In this document: positions 49,251 through 56,455 of the stretch, in pieces | Numbering within the stretch: the stretch's first letter is position 1 | Layout of the letters: every line of letters begins with the position of its first letter | Made by a program: the position numbers and the translations under genes | Notes under the pieces: model-generated | Seen by the model: the letters and a program-made list of their open reading frames with translations, nothing else | Told to the model about the DNA's origin: nothing | Database searches by the model: none | Assembly: GCA_020632915.1 (NCBI GenBank) | Contig: JACKEP010000012.1 | Location: forward strand, 1-64,000 | From: Alphaproteobacteria bacterium | GTDB taxonomy: Bacteria > Myxococcota_A > UBA796 > GCA-2862545 | Reading direction: 5' to 3' | DNA length: 64,000 bases

Positions 49251-49484
49251 CTAGCGCAGGGACGGGGCGGACTTGGACTTGGACGCGCGGCGCGCGGCGC
49301 GGCGCAGGGCCTTGCGGCGACGCTTCTCGGCCAGGCGCTGCTTGAGGCGACGGCGCTCGCCGGGCTTGAGGTAGAAGCTGTTCTTCTTGATGTCCTTCCG
49401 GATGCCCTCGCGCTCCACCTTCCGGCGGAAGCGGCGCAGGGCCTTGTCGAAGGGCTCGTTGTCGCGAACCGTGACGAGGATCAA
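49251..49484 (-). CDS. rpsU: 30S ribosomal protein bS21
   Basis: About 77 residues. 'TVRDNEPFDKALRRFRRKVEREG' is the bS21 signature, followed by a longer than usual Lys/Arg tail. TTG 49484, with GGAG six bases upstream, gives the usual short N-terminus (about three residues before the conserved V). An upstream ATG at 49520 would add 12 Pro-rich residues. It is not beside dnaG/rpoD as in enterics. Confidence 0.88.
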   Translation of the reverse strand: MILVTVRDNEPFDKALRRFRRKVEREGIRKDIKKNSFYLKPGERRRLKQRLAEKRRRKALRRAARRASKSKSAPSLR

Positions 49485-49745
49485 GTCGGTCTCCAGGGAA
49501 GCAGGGGGGCGGGGTCCCATGGTGTCGGGCCTGGGCCCGGACGTGAGAGGGACGGCCGCTCCGGGTGCGGGCTCGCAGGGAGCCCCGGGGGATGCGGTGA
49601 CGGATGCGGTGTGCGGGCACACGTCACCGTGCACCTGCGACAGGCACCCGCGCATGTATAGCGTTCCCGCGCGGCTTGCCACCCGCGCGGACGGCGAGGT
49701 CGGCCTCGACAGGCGCGAACACGTCGCGGGCGCGCTACCGCGCGA

Positions 49746-50630
49746 TCAGAACTTGAAGTCCAGCCCGGCGCCACCGTAGAGCAGCGTGTGCAGGCCGCCT
49801 TCGACGCGCAGCGACACGCGGTCGGCGAAGTTGAACTTGAAGCCGAGGTTGAGGTCGAGCACCGGGTAGAAGTCGGGGATGGCCTTGGTGCTGTTCGTGG
49901 GCTCGCCGTTGTCGTACAGCTCGAACGAGGGCTCGTCGTTCTCGCCCGGCACGTAGCGATCGAGCTGGCCGACCATGATGCCCAGGCCCAGGCCGGTGCC
50001 CACGATCAGGTCGAAGCCGAACGCGCCCTTGGTGCGCTCCAGCGGCACCAGCGGCAGCTCGAACTGGTAGTCGACGCCGAACATCACGAGGCCGAAGTTG
50101 GACGAGGGGACGAGGTAGTCGCCGTCGTCGGGGCGCGGCGGGTCGTCGCGGTCGTCCCAGTAGCCGTCCTTCATCATCGAATCGACCCAGTCGAACCACA
50201 GCACGGCGGCGCTGCGGTTCGTCTTGATCGCCAGCTCCACACCGCCGGACCACCCGTGGATCAGCGGGCGGCCGCGACCGCAGGCCAGCGAGTCGGGGTG
50301 GTCGAGACAGTACTGGCCGTCGCTGCGCAGCGCCCACTCGGGGAACGCGTCGGTGTCGTCGGTGAACCAGATGTCCATCATGCCCTGGGGCAGGATGAGG
50401 TAGCGCCCGCGGAGCCCGAACTCGGTGCGGATCTTGCGGTCGCCGCTGCGCGCGCTGCCCTTGGCGGCGCGCTTGCCGGGGGCCGCGCTGCCGCTCTCGG
50501 CGGCGGTGGCCTCGACCGCGGCCTCGGTGGCGCGCTGTAGGGCCGTGCGCGTGTCGTCGTCGGTGGGGCTGTCGGGGGGCTGGGCCTGCGCCGTGGTGCT
50601 GAGCAGGGCGAGCAGGGATGCGACGACCAT
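49746..50630 (-). CDS. Exported outer-membrane-barrel-like protein
   Basis: 294 residues. A signal peptide ends 'TTAQAQ'. The mature protein starts with an Ala/Thr-rich segment, then alternating strands with aromatic ends ('GRYLILPQGMMDIWF', 'GLVMFGVDYQFELPL', 'FNFADRVSLRVEGGLH'), finishing in Phe-Lys-Phe. This is typical of small outer-membrane beta barrels, whose last residue is aromatic. One Cys pair is present. Unknown role. Confidence 0.6.
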   Translation of the reverse strand: MVVASLLALLSTTAQAQPPDSPTDDDTRTALQRATEAAVEATAAESGSAAPGKRAAKGSARSGDRKIRTEFGLRGRYLILPQGMMDIWFTDDTDAFPEWALRSDGQYCLDHPDSLACGRGRPLIHGWSGGVELAIKTNRSAAVLWFDWVDSMMKDGYWDDRDDPPRPDDGDYLVPSSNFGLVMFGVDYQFELPLVPLERTKGAFGFDLIVGTGLGLGIMVGQLDRYVPGENDEPSFELYDNGEPTNSTKAIPDFYPVLDLNLGFKFNFADRVSLRVEGGLHTLLYGGAGLDFKF

Positions 50631-50747
50631 GAACGGACCGGGGTTCGAGGGACGGTGGGCCGACACGCCAGCGGGACGTCGGTACCCTAGCACACGGATC
50701 GTGACGGGGAGATAAGGCGGTGGCGACGGGGTGCAAGGGAGGTCGAC

Positions 50748-51761
50748 GTGGCCCACGATCCGACGCTGGCCCGGGCCCTGCAGGCCCCGATCGCCGACGT
50801 CTACCTGGTCGTCGGTGCCGAGGCGTTGCTCGTCGAACGGGCGGTCACGGCGCTGGTCGACGCGGTCTCCCCCGAGATCGGACCCCCGGCCTTCAACCTG
50901 TCGATGCACCGCGCGGGCGACGCCGACGCCGCCGAGGCGCTCGGCGCTGCGCGCACGCTGCCGATGATGGCGGGGCGCCGCCTGGTGGTCGTCCGGGATC
51001 TGCACGAAGGCAGCGACGCCTTCTTCACCGATCTGGAGAGCTACCTGGAGGCGCCGAGCCCCTCCACCACGCTGGTGCTCGCCGGCACCGGGTGGCCCAC
51101 GGTGCGCAAGGGGGGGCGGGCGTGGGGCAGTCGCATCCCCAAGCGGGTCGACGCCGTGGGCATCGTGCTCAAGTACGCCACGGCCGACGCCGACCCCGTC
51201 CGGTTCGTCACCCAGGCCGCGGCCGACCTCGGCCACGCGCTCACCTCGCAGGACGCCCGACTGCTCGTCGACCTCATCGGGCGCGACCTCGGGCGCCTGG
51301 CCCGCGAGCTCGACAAGGTCTCGCTCTACGTCGGTCCCGGACAGCCGATCGACGGCGCCGCGATCGGTGCCGCCTGCTCGGCCCTGGCGGAGAAGGAGGT
51401 GTGGGACCTGACCTCGGGCATCGCCGCGCGCGACGCCGAGGCAGCGCTCGGCGCCTTGCACCGCCTGCTCGAGCAGGGCGACGCACCGCACCACATGCTG
51501 GCGCTCGTCGGCTGGCAGCTGCGCACCGTGCTTCGGGTGGCCGAGCTCGTCCGCCACAAGGCGCCCGAAGACCGCATCCGCGCCGAGGTGCGGATGCGAC
51601 CGGATCAGTACCAGCGGGTGCGACGCGCGGTCGGGCGCGACACCCGCGGAGCGGCGGAGATGCTGGAACGCCTCGCGCGCGCGAACCGCGCGATGAACAG
51701 CGCCCGTTCCGGAGACCGGCGGGTGCTGGAGGCGCTCGTCATCGACCTCGTGCGGGGCTGA
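50748..51761 (+). CDS. holA: DNA polymerase III delta subunit
   Basis: 337 residues, normal HolA size; this clamp-loader subunit opens the beta clamp. 'DVYLVVGAEALLVERAVTALVD' and 'LRTVLRVAELV' with the helical C-terminus 'RANRAMNSARSGDRRVLEALVIDL' match the family. GTG 50748 follows GGGAGGT. It is convergent with rpsT, a common neighbour in proteobacteria. Confidence 0.88.
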   Translation: MAHDPTLARALQAPIADVYLVVGAEALLVERAVTALVDAVSPEIGPPAFNLSMHRAGDADAAEALGAARTLPMMAGRRLVVVRDLHEGSDAFFTDLESYLEAPSPSTTLVLAGTGWPTVRKGGRAWGSRIPKRVDAVGIVLKYATADADPVRFVTQAAADLGHALTSQDARLLVDLIGRDLGRLARELDKVSLYVGPGQPIDGAAIGAACSALAEKEVWDLTSGIAARDAEAALGALHRLLEQGDAPHHMLALVGWQLRTVLRVAELVRHKAPEDRIRAEVRMRPDQYQRVRRAVGRDTRGAAEMLERLARANRAMNSARSGDRRVLEALVIDLVRG

Positions 51762-51800
51762 GCCGCAGGCCCGGCCCGTCACGACGTCGGGACGACAGTC

Positions 51801-52079
51801 TCAGGCCTTGTCGCCCAGCGCCAGCTTCTTGACGGCCTTGTTCAGGCGGCTGATGCGGCGGGCGGCCTGGTTCTTGTGGATGATGCCCTTGCCGGCCACG
51901 CGGTGGATGACCGACATCGCGTCGCGCAGCGCGGTCTGAGCCGTCTCGACGTTGCCCGACTCGACGGCGGCCCGCACGGCCTTGACGCGGTTGCGCATCA
52001 TCGTGCGGTAGTGGCGGTTGCGCATCCGCCGCTGCTCGTTCTGACGGTTGCGCTTGATCGCGTCCTTGTGGTGCGCCAT
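51801..52079 (-). CDS. rpsT: 30S ribosomal protein bS20
   Basis: 92 residues of basic helix: 'HHKDAIKRNRQNEQRRMRNR' and 'GIIHKNQAARRISRLNKAVKKL' are diagnostic. ATG 52079. It is convergent with holA; the stops are 39 bases apart. Confidence 0.95.
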   Translation of the reverse strand: MAHHKDAIKRNRQNEQRRMRNRHYRTMMRNRVKAVRAAVESGNVETAQTALRDAMSVIHRVAGKGIIHKNQAARRISRLNKAVKKLALGDKA

Positions 52080-52311
52080 GACGTGGACTCCTGCGAGGTG
52101 GGCACGACCCGTGGGCCGTGGGACCGTTCACCCGTGGGCGAGGGCGGTCCGCTTGAGATGCCGGGGTTGGCTCGCGCCGGTCGTGGGACGGTCCCACGGA
52201 CGGCCCGCGCCGTTAACGCCACCCACGCCCTGCCGTCAAGCCTCGGGCCGGGGGCGGGAGGCGCCGGGGGACGGGGCTTGATAGGCAGGCCGCTCCTGGG
52301 AGGAGCGCTAC

Positions 52312-53685
52312 GTGGAGCTTGCCGTCGTCGGCGCTGGCTACGTCGGACTCGTGGTCGCCGCCTGTCTCGCCGACCTCGGCCACGACGTGCGGTGCATCGA
52401 GCGTGACGTGCGACGGCTGGTGGCCCTGCGCAGCGGTCGCGTGCCGATCTTCGAGCCTGGACTCGACGACATCGTCGCGCGCACGGCCGGCAGCGGACGC
52501 CTCACGTTCCACGACGACGTGATCACGGCGGCACGCGGCGTCGAGGTCGTCTTCGTCGCCGTGGGCACGCCCCCCGATCACGACGGCACCGCCGACACCT
52601 CCGAGGTCGAGCGCGTCGCGCTGGCCGCCGCGGGCACGATGGCGGGCGACGGCCTGATCGTGCTGAAGTCCACCGTGCCCGTCGGCATGGCTGACACCCT
52701 CCGCGAGCGGCTCTCCCGCGCCGGTCACGGCGATCTCGACATCGTGTCCAACCCCGAGTTCCTCTCCGAGGGGCGCGCGGTCGACGACTTCACGCATCCC
52801 GACCGCATCGTGCTCGGCTACGCCCGCGAGGCCAGCGGGGCGCGCATGGAGCGTCTGTACGCGCCGCTGGTGCGTAGCGGTCAGCCCGTGCTCCACATGG
52901 ACAACCGGTCGGCCGAGCTCGCCAAGTACGCCGCGAACGTGGCGCTGGCTGCCCGCGTGTCGCTGATGAACGAGCTGTCGCGGGTGGCCGAGGCCGTCGG
53001 GGCCGACATCGAGAAGGTCCGGCACGTGGTGGGCACCGACGAGCGCATCGGCGCCCACTTCCTGTTCGCCGGCGCCGGGTTCGGCGGCTCGTGCTTCCCC
53101 AAGGATCTGCTCGCCCTCGAGCGGCTCGCCCACGCCAAGGGCGTGCCGCTGTCGATGGTGCCCGCCATCCGCGAGGTCAACGAGCGCCAGCAGCGGTCGC
53201 TGGTGGTCAAGCTCGCAGCGCTCGTGCCCGGTGGCCTCGAAGGCCGCAAGGTGGCGGTGTGGGGCCTCGCCTACAAGGCGGGCACCGACGACATCCGTCA
53301 GGCGCCGGCGCTGGTGCTGGTGGACGGGCTGCTCGCCGCCGGCTGCGTGGTGCACGCCTACGACCCCAAGGCGATGGACGCCGCCCGCGATCGCTACGGC
53401 CACGACGTCACCTTCTGCACGTCGCCGATGGAGGCCGTGCGCGACGCCGACGCGCTGGTGGTCGTCACGGAGTGGCAGGAGTTCCGCAGCCCGGACTTCC
53501 GTCGGGTGGCGCGGGCGATGCGCGGCGCCGTGGTGGTCGACGGCCGCAACCTCTACGAGCCCACCGAGGTCGTGCGCGCGGGCCTCGTCTACGCGGGCAT
53601 GGGCCGACCCATCGCACGCCCCTTCGCCGCCTCAGGCGCGCCGCATCCGTCGGCCACGCCGCCCGCCCCCAAGGAGAACGCTTGA
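52312..53685 (+). CDS. ugd: UDP-glucose 6-dehydrogenase
   Basis: 457 residues. 'VVGAGYVGLVVAACLADLGH' binds NAD; the catalytic Cys is C261 in 'GFGGSCFPKDLLAL'; 'EFLSEGRAVDDF' is the substrate loop and 'AYKAGTDDIRQAPAL' belongs to the C-terminal domain. It makes UDP-glucuronate for polysaccharide synthesis. GGAGGAG precedes GTG 52312. Its stop overlaps the TTG start of lepA. Confidence 0.94.
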   Translation: MELAVVGAGYVGLVVAACLADLGHDVRCIERDVRRLVALRSGRVPIFEPGLDDIVARTAGSGRLTFHDDVITAARGVEVVFVAVGTPPDHDGTADTSEVERVALAAAGTMAGDGLIVLKSTVPVGMADTLRERLSRAGHGDLDIVSNPEFLSEGRAVDDFTHPDRIVLGYAREASGARMERLYAPLVRSGQPVLHMDNRSAELAKYAANVALAARVSLMNELSRVAEAVGADIEKVRHVVGTDERIGAHFLFAGAGFGGSCFPKDLLALERLAHAKGVPLSMVPAIREVNERQQRSLVVKLAALVPGGLEGRKVAVWGLAYKAGTDDIRQAPALVLVDGLLAAGCVVHAYDPKAMDAARDRYGHDVTFCTSPMEAVRDADALVVVTEWQEFRSPDFRRVARAMRGAVVVDGRNLYEPTEVVRAGLVYAGMGRPIARPFAASGAPHPSATPPAPKENA

Positions 53686-55487
53686 TCCCCCTCGAGCGCG
53701 TTCGCAACTTCGCGATCATCGCCCACATCGATCACGGCAAGTCCACGCTCGCCGACCGCCTCATCGAGAAGACGGGCGCCCTGTCGGCGCGCGTGATGAA
53801 GGCCCAGGTGCTCGACTCGATGGACATCGAGCGGGAGCGCGGCATCACGATCAAGGCCCAGACGGCGTCGCTGACCTACCCGGCGGCGGACGGGCAGATC
53901 TACCAGCTCAACCTCATCGACACGCCCGGCCACGTCGACTTCTCCTACGAGGTCAGCCGCTCGCTCGCCGCGTGCGAGGGCGTGCTGCTGGTCGTCGACG
54001 CCGCGCAGGGCGTCGAGGCGCAGACGCTGGCGAACGTCTACCTCGCGCTCGAGGCCAACCTCGAGATCGTCCCGGTGGTCAACAAGATCGACCTGCCGGG
54101 CGCCGATCCCGACGGCGTGCTGCAGCAGCTCGAGGACGGCGTGGGCGTCGACACGTCCGGCGCGGTGATGTGCTCGGCGAAGACCGGGCTCGGCATCCAG
54201 GACGTCCTCGAGGCCGTGGTCCAGCTCATCCCGCCGCCCAAGGGCGACCGCGACGCCCCGCTCCAGGCGCTGATCATCGACTCGTGGTTCGACCCCTACG
54301 TGGGCGTCGTCGTGCTGGTCCGCGTGTTCCAGGGCCGGCTCAAGCTGGGGGAGAAGATCCAGCTGATGGCCACGGGCGCCCGCTACGACGTCACCAAGCT
54401 CGGCGTGTTCACGCCCGAGGCGCTCGGCCGCGACGAGCTCGTGGCGGGCGACGTCGGCTTCATCATCGCGTCCATCAAGGTCATCCACGACGCCAAGGTC
54501 GGCGACACCGTCACGCACGCGGTGGGCGGCGCCACGAGCCCGCTGCCCGGCTTCCGCGAGGTCAAGCCGATGGTGTTCTCCGGGATCTACCCGGTGGACT
54601 CCGGCGACTACGACGACCTCAAGGACGCGCTGGAGAAGCTCAAGCTCAACGACTCGGCGATCAGCATCGAGCCCGACGTCTCCGACGCCCTGGGCCTGGG
54701 CTACCGCGTGGGCTTCCTCGGCCTGCTCCACATGGAGATCGTCCAGGAGCGGCTCGAGCGCGAGTACGACCTCGACCTGATCACCACCGCGCCGTCGGTG
54801 CTCTACCGGGTCCACACCAAGAAGGGCGAGTGCTTCGACATCCGAAGCCCGTCCCAGCTGCCCGACTCGGCCCACCTCGACTTCGTGGAGGAGCCCATCT
54901 CGCGGCTGACCATCCACTGCCCCGAGGAGCACATCGGCAACGTCATCAAGCTCTGCGAGGAGCGGCGCGGCACCCAGGTCGGCTTCGAGTACCCCACGCC
55001 CAGCCGTGTGATGCTCACCTACGACGTGCCCTACGCCGAGGTGGTCTTCGACTTCTTCGACCGCCTCAAGTCGATCAGCCGCGGCTACGCCTCGATGGAC
55101 TACGAGATCCGCGAGTACCGCCGCGACCACCTCGTCAAGGTCGACATCCTGCTCAACGGCGAGCTCGTGGACGCGCTCTCGCTGATCTGCCACCGCGACC
55201 AGGCCCACTACAAGGGCGGCGAGATGGCCCGCAAGCTCAAGGAGTTCATCCCGCGCCAGATGTACGACGTGGCCGTCCAGGCCGCGATCGGCAGCAAGAT
55301 CGTGGCCCGCACCACGGTCAAGGCGATGCGCAAGGACGTCACCGCCAAGTGCTACGGCGGCGACATCAGCCGCAAGCGCAAGCTCCTCGACAAGCAGAAG
55401 AAGGGCAAGAAGCGCATGAAGGCGCTGGGCTCGGTCGAGGTGCCGCAGGAGGCCTTCCTCGCCGTGCTCAAGGTCGGGCAGGACTGA
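53682..55487 (+). CDS. lepA: Elongation factor 4 (LepA)
   Basis: 601 residues, normal length. 'IIAHIDHGKSTLADRL' (G1), 'DTPGHVDFSYEV' (G3) and 'NKIDLPGADP' (G4) give the GTPase. The C-terminal 'DLVKVDILLNGELVDALSLICHRDQA' is LepA-specific. It binds ribosomes and back-translocates stalled complexes. TTG 53682 follows AAGGAG and overlaps the ugd stop. Confidence 0.95.
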   Translation: MIPLERVRNFAIIAHIDHGKSTLADRLIEKTGALSARVMKAQVLDSMDIERERGITIKAQTASLTYPAADGQIYQLNLIDTPGHVDFSYEVSRSLAACEGVLLVVDAAQGVEAQTLANVYLALEANLEIVPVVNKIDLPGADPDGVLQQLEDGVGVDTSGAVMCSAKTGLGIQDVLEAVVQLIPPPKGDRDAPLQALIIDSWFDPYVGVVVLVRVFQGRLKLGEKIQLMATGARYDVTKLGVFTPEALGRDELVAGDVGFIIASIKVIHDAKVGDTVTHAVGGATSPLPGFREVKPMVFSGIYPVDSGDYDDLKDALEKLKLNDSAISIEPDVSDALGLGYRVGFLGLLHMEIVQERLEREYDLDLITTAPSVLYRVHTKKGECFDIRSPSQLPDSAHLDFVEEPISRLTIHCPEEHIGNVIKLCEERRGTQVGFEYPTPSRVMLTYDVPYAEVVFDFFDRLKSISRGYASMDYEIREYRRDHLVKVDILLNGELVDALSLICHRDQAHYKGGEMARKLKEFIPRQMYDVAVQAAIGSKIVARTTVKAMRKDVTAKCYGGDISRKRKLLDKQKKGKKRMKALGSVEVPQEAFLAVLKVGQD

Positions 55488-55489
55488 CC

Positions 55490-55867
55490 GTGCGGCGGTG
55501 GGTCGTCCGCATCGTGCTCGGGCTGCTGCTGACGGGCCTTGCCGTCGCCGCGGTGCCCGCGGTGCGCATCGCGCCGCTGGTGGAGGACGACCTGGCGCTC
55601 GACCGCATCGTCGTCGCCGTCGTGCTCGACTGGCGGGACTTCGGCGAGGACAAGGCCCGCGAGCGGCTGCAGTACGAGCTCGACCTCCAGCACATCGGCG
55701 CCCAGGTCGACGAAGGGGACTGCGCGCTCGCCGAGGACGCCGACGGGGTCAAGCAGGTGGCGTGCGCCTGGGAGGTGCAGGTCTCCCTGCCGTTCTCGGC
55801 CGACCCCTACACGCTGTCGTTCGCGTCCGCGGCCCGCGTCGACGCCCACGGTGTGCTCCTGCGCTGA
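55490..55867 (+). CDS. Small membrane-anchored or exported protein, unknown
   Basis: 125 residues. One N-terminal membrane helix ('VVRIVLGLLLTGLAVAAVPAVR') is followed by a soluble domain of about 95 residues with one Cys pair ('GDCALAEDADGVKQVACAW'), likely outside the cytoplasm. No recognised family. GTG 55490 is two bases after lepA, so it is in the same transcript. Confidence 0.6.
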   Translation: MRRWVVRIVLGLLLTGLAVAAVPAVRIAPLVEDDLALDRIVVAVVLDWRDFGEDKARERLQYELDLQHIGAQVDEGDCALAEDADGVKQVACAWEVQVSLPFSADPYTLSFASAARVDAHGVLLR

Positions 55868-55932
55868 CGTCGGCAGCGGGGCGACGGAACCCCCGATCCG
55901 CGTTAGCTGCGAACGGTCTGAGGAGTCCTGCC

Positions 55933-56424
55933 ATGACCCGTCACCCCCTGACCCCCGAAGGCTACGCGCGCATGGAGACCGAGCTGCGCCACGCCAAGGA
56001 GGTCCTGCGCCCGTCGATCGTCCGCGACATCGAGGAGGCGCGTGCCCACGGCGACATCAGCGAGAACAGCGAGTACGAGGACGCCAAGGAGCGCCAGTCG
56101 CTGTGCGAGGCGCGCATCCAGTTCCTCGAGACCGTGGTCGCCGGGGCCGACATCATCGACATCACCAAGCTCGACCCTGACGGTCGCGTGGTGTTCGGGT
56201 GCACGGTGCTGCTCGAGGACGCCGAGTCCGGCGAGCAGCGGCGCTGGCGCATCGTCGGGGAGACGGAGGCCGACGTCGAGGGCGGCTGCATCTCCTACCG
56301 CTCGCCGGTCGGCAAGGCGGTGATCGGTCGCGAGGAAGGCGACGAGGTCACCGTCCCCACGCCTGCCGGTCCCCGCCGCTGGGAGATCGTCGAAGTGCAC
56401 TACAAGGGCCCCGACGCGGCCTAG
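55933..56424 (+). CDS. greA: Transcript cleavage factor GreA
   Basis: 163 residues. The N-terminal coiled coil holds 'GDISENSEYEDAKERQ', the acidic loop tip that supplies the catalytic Asp/Glu in the RNA polymerase channel. The C-terminal FKBP-like domain includes 'YRSPVGKAVIGREEGDEVTV'. It rescues backtracked polymerase. ATG 55933 follows AGGAG. Confidence 0.93.
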   Translation: MTRHPLTPEGYARMETELRHAKEVLRPSIVRDIEEARAHGDISENSEYEDAKERQSLCEARIQFLETVVAGADIIDITKLDPDGRVVFGCTVLLEDAESGEQRRWRIVGETEADVEGGCISYRSPVGKAVIGREEGDEVTVPTPAGPRRWEIVEVHYKGPDAA

Positions 56425-56455
56425 GCCAGCGTCGCGCCCAGCCGGAGAGGTTGAC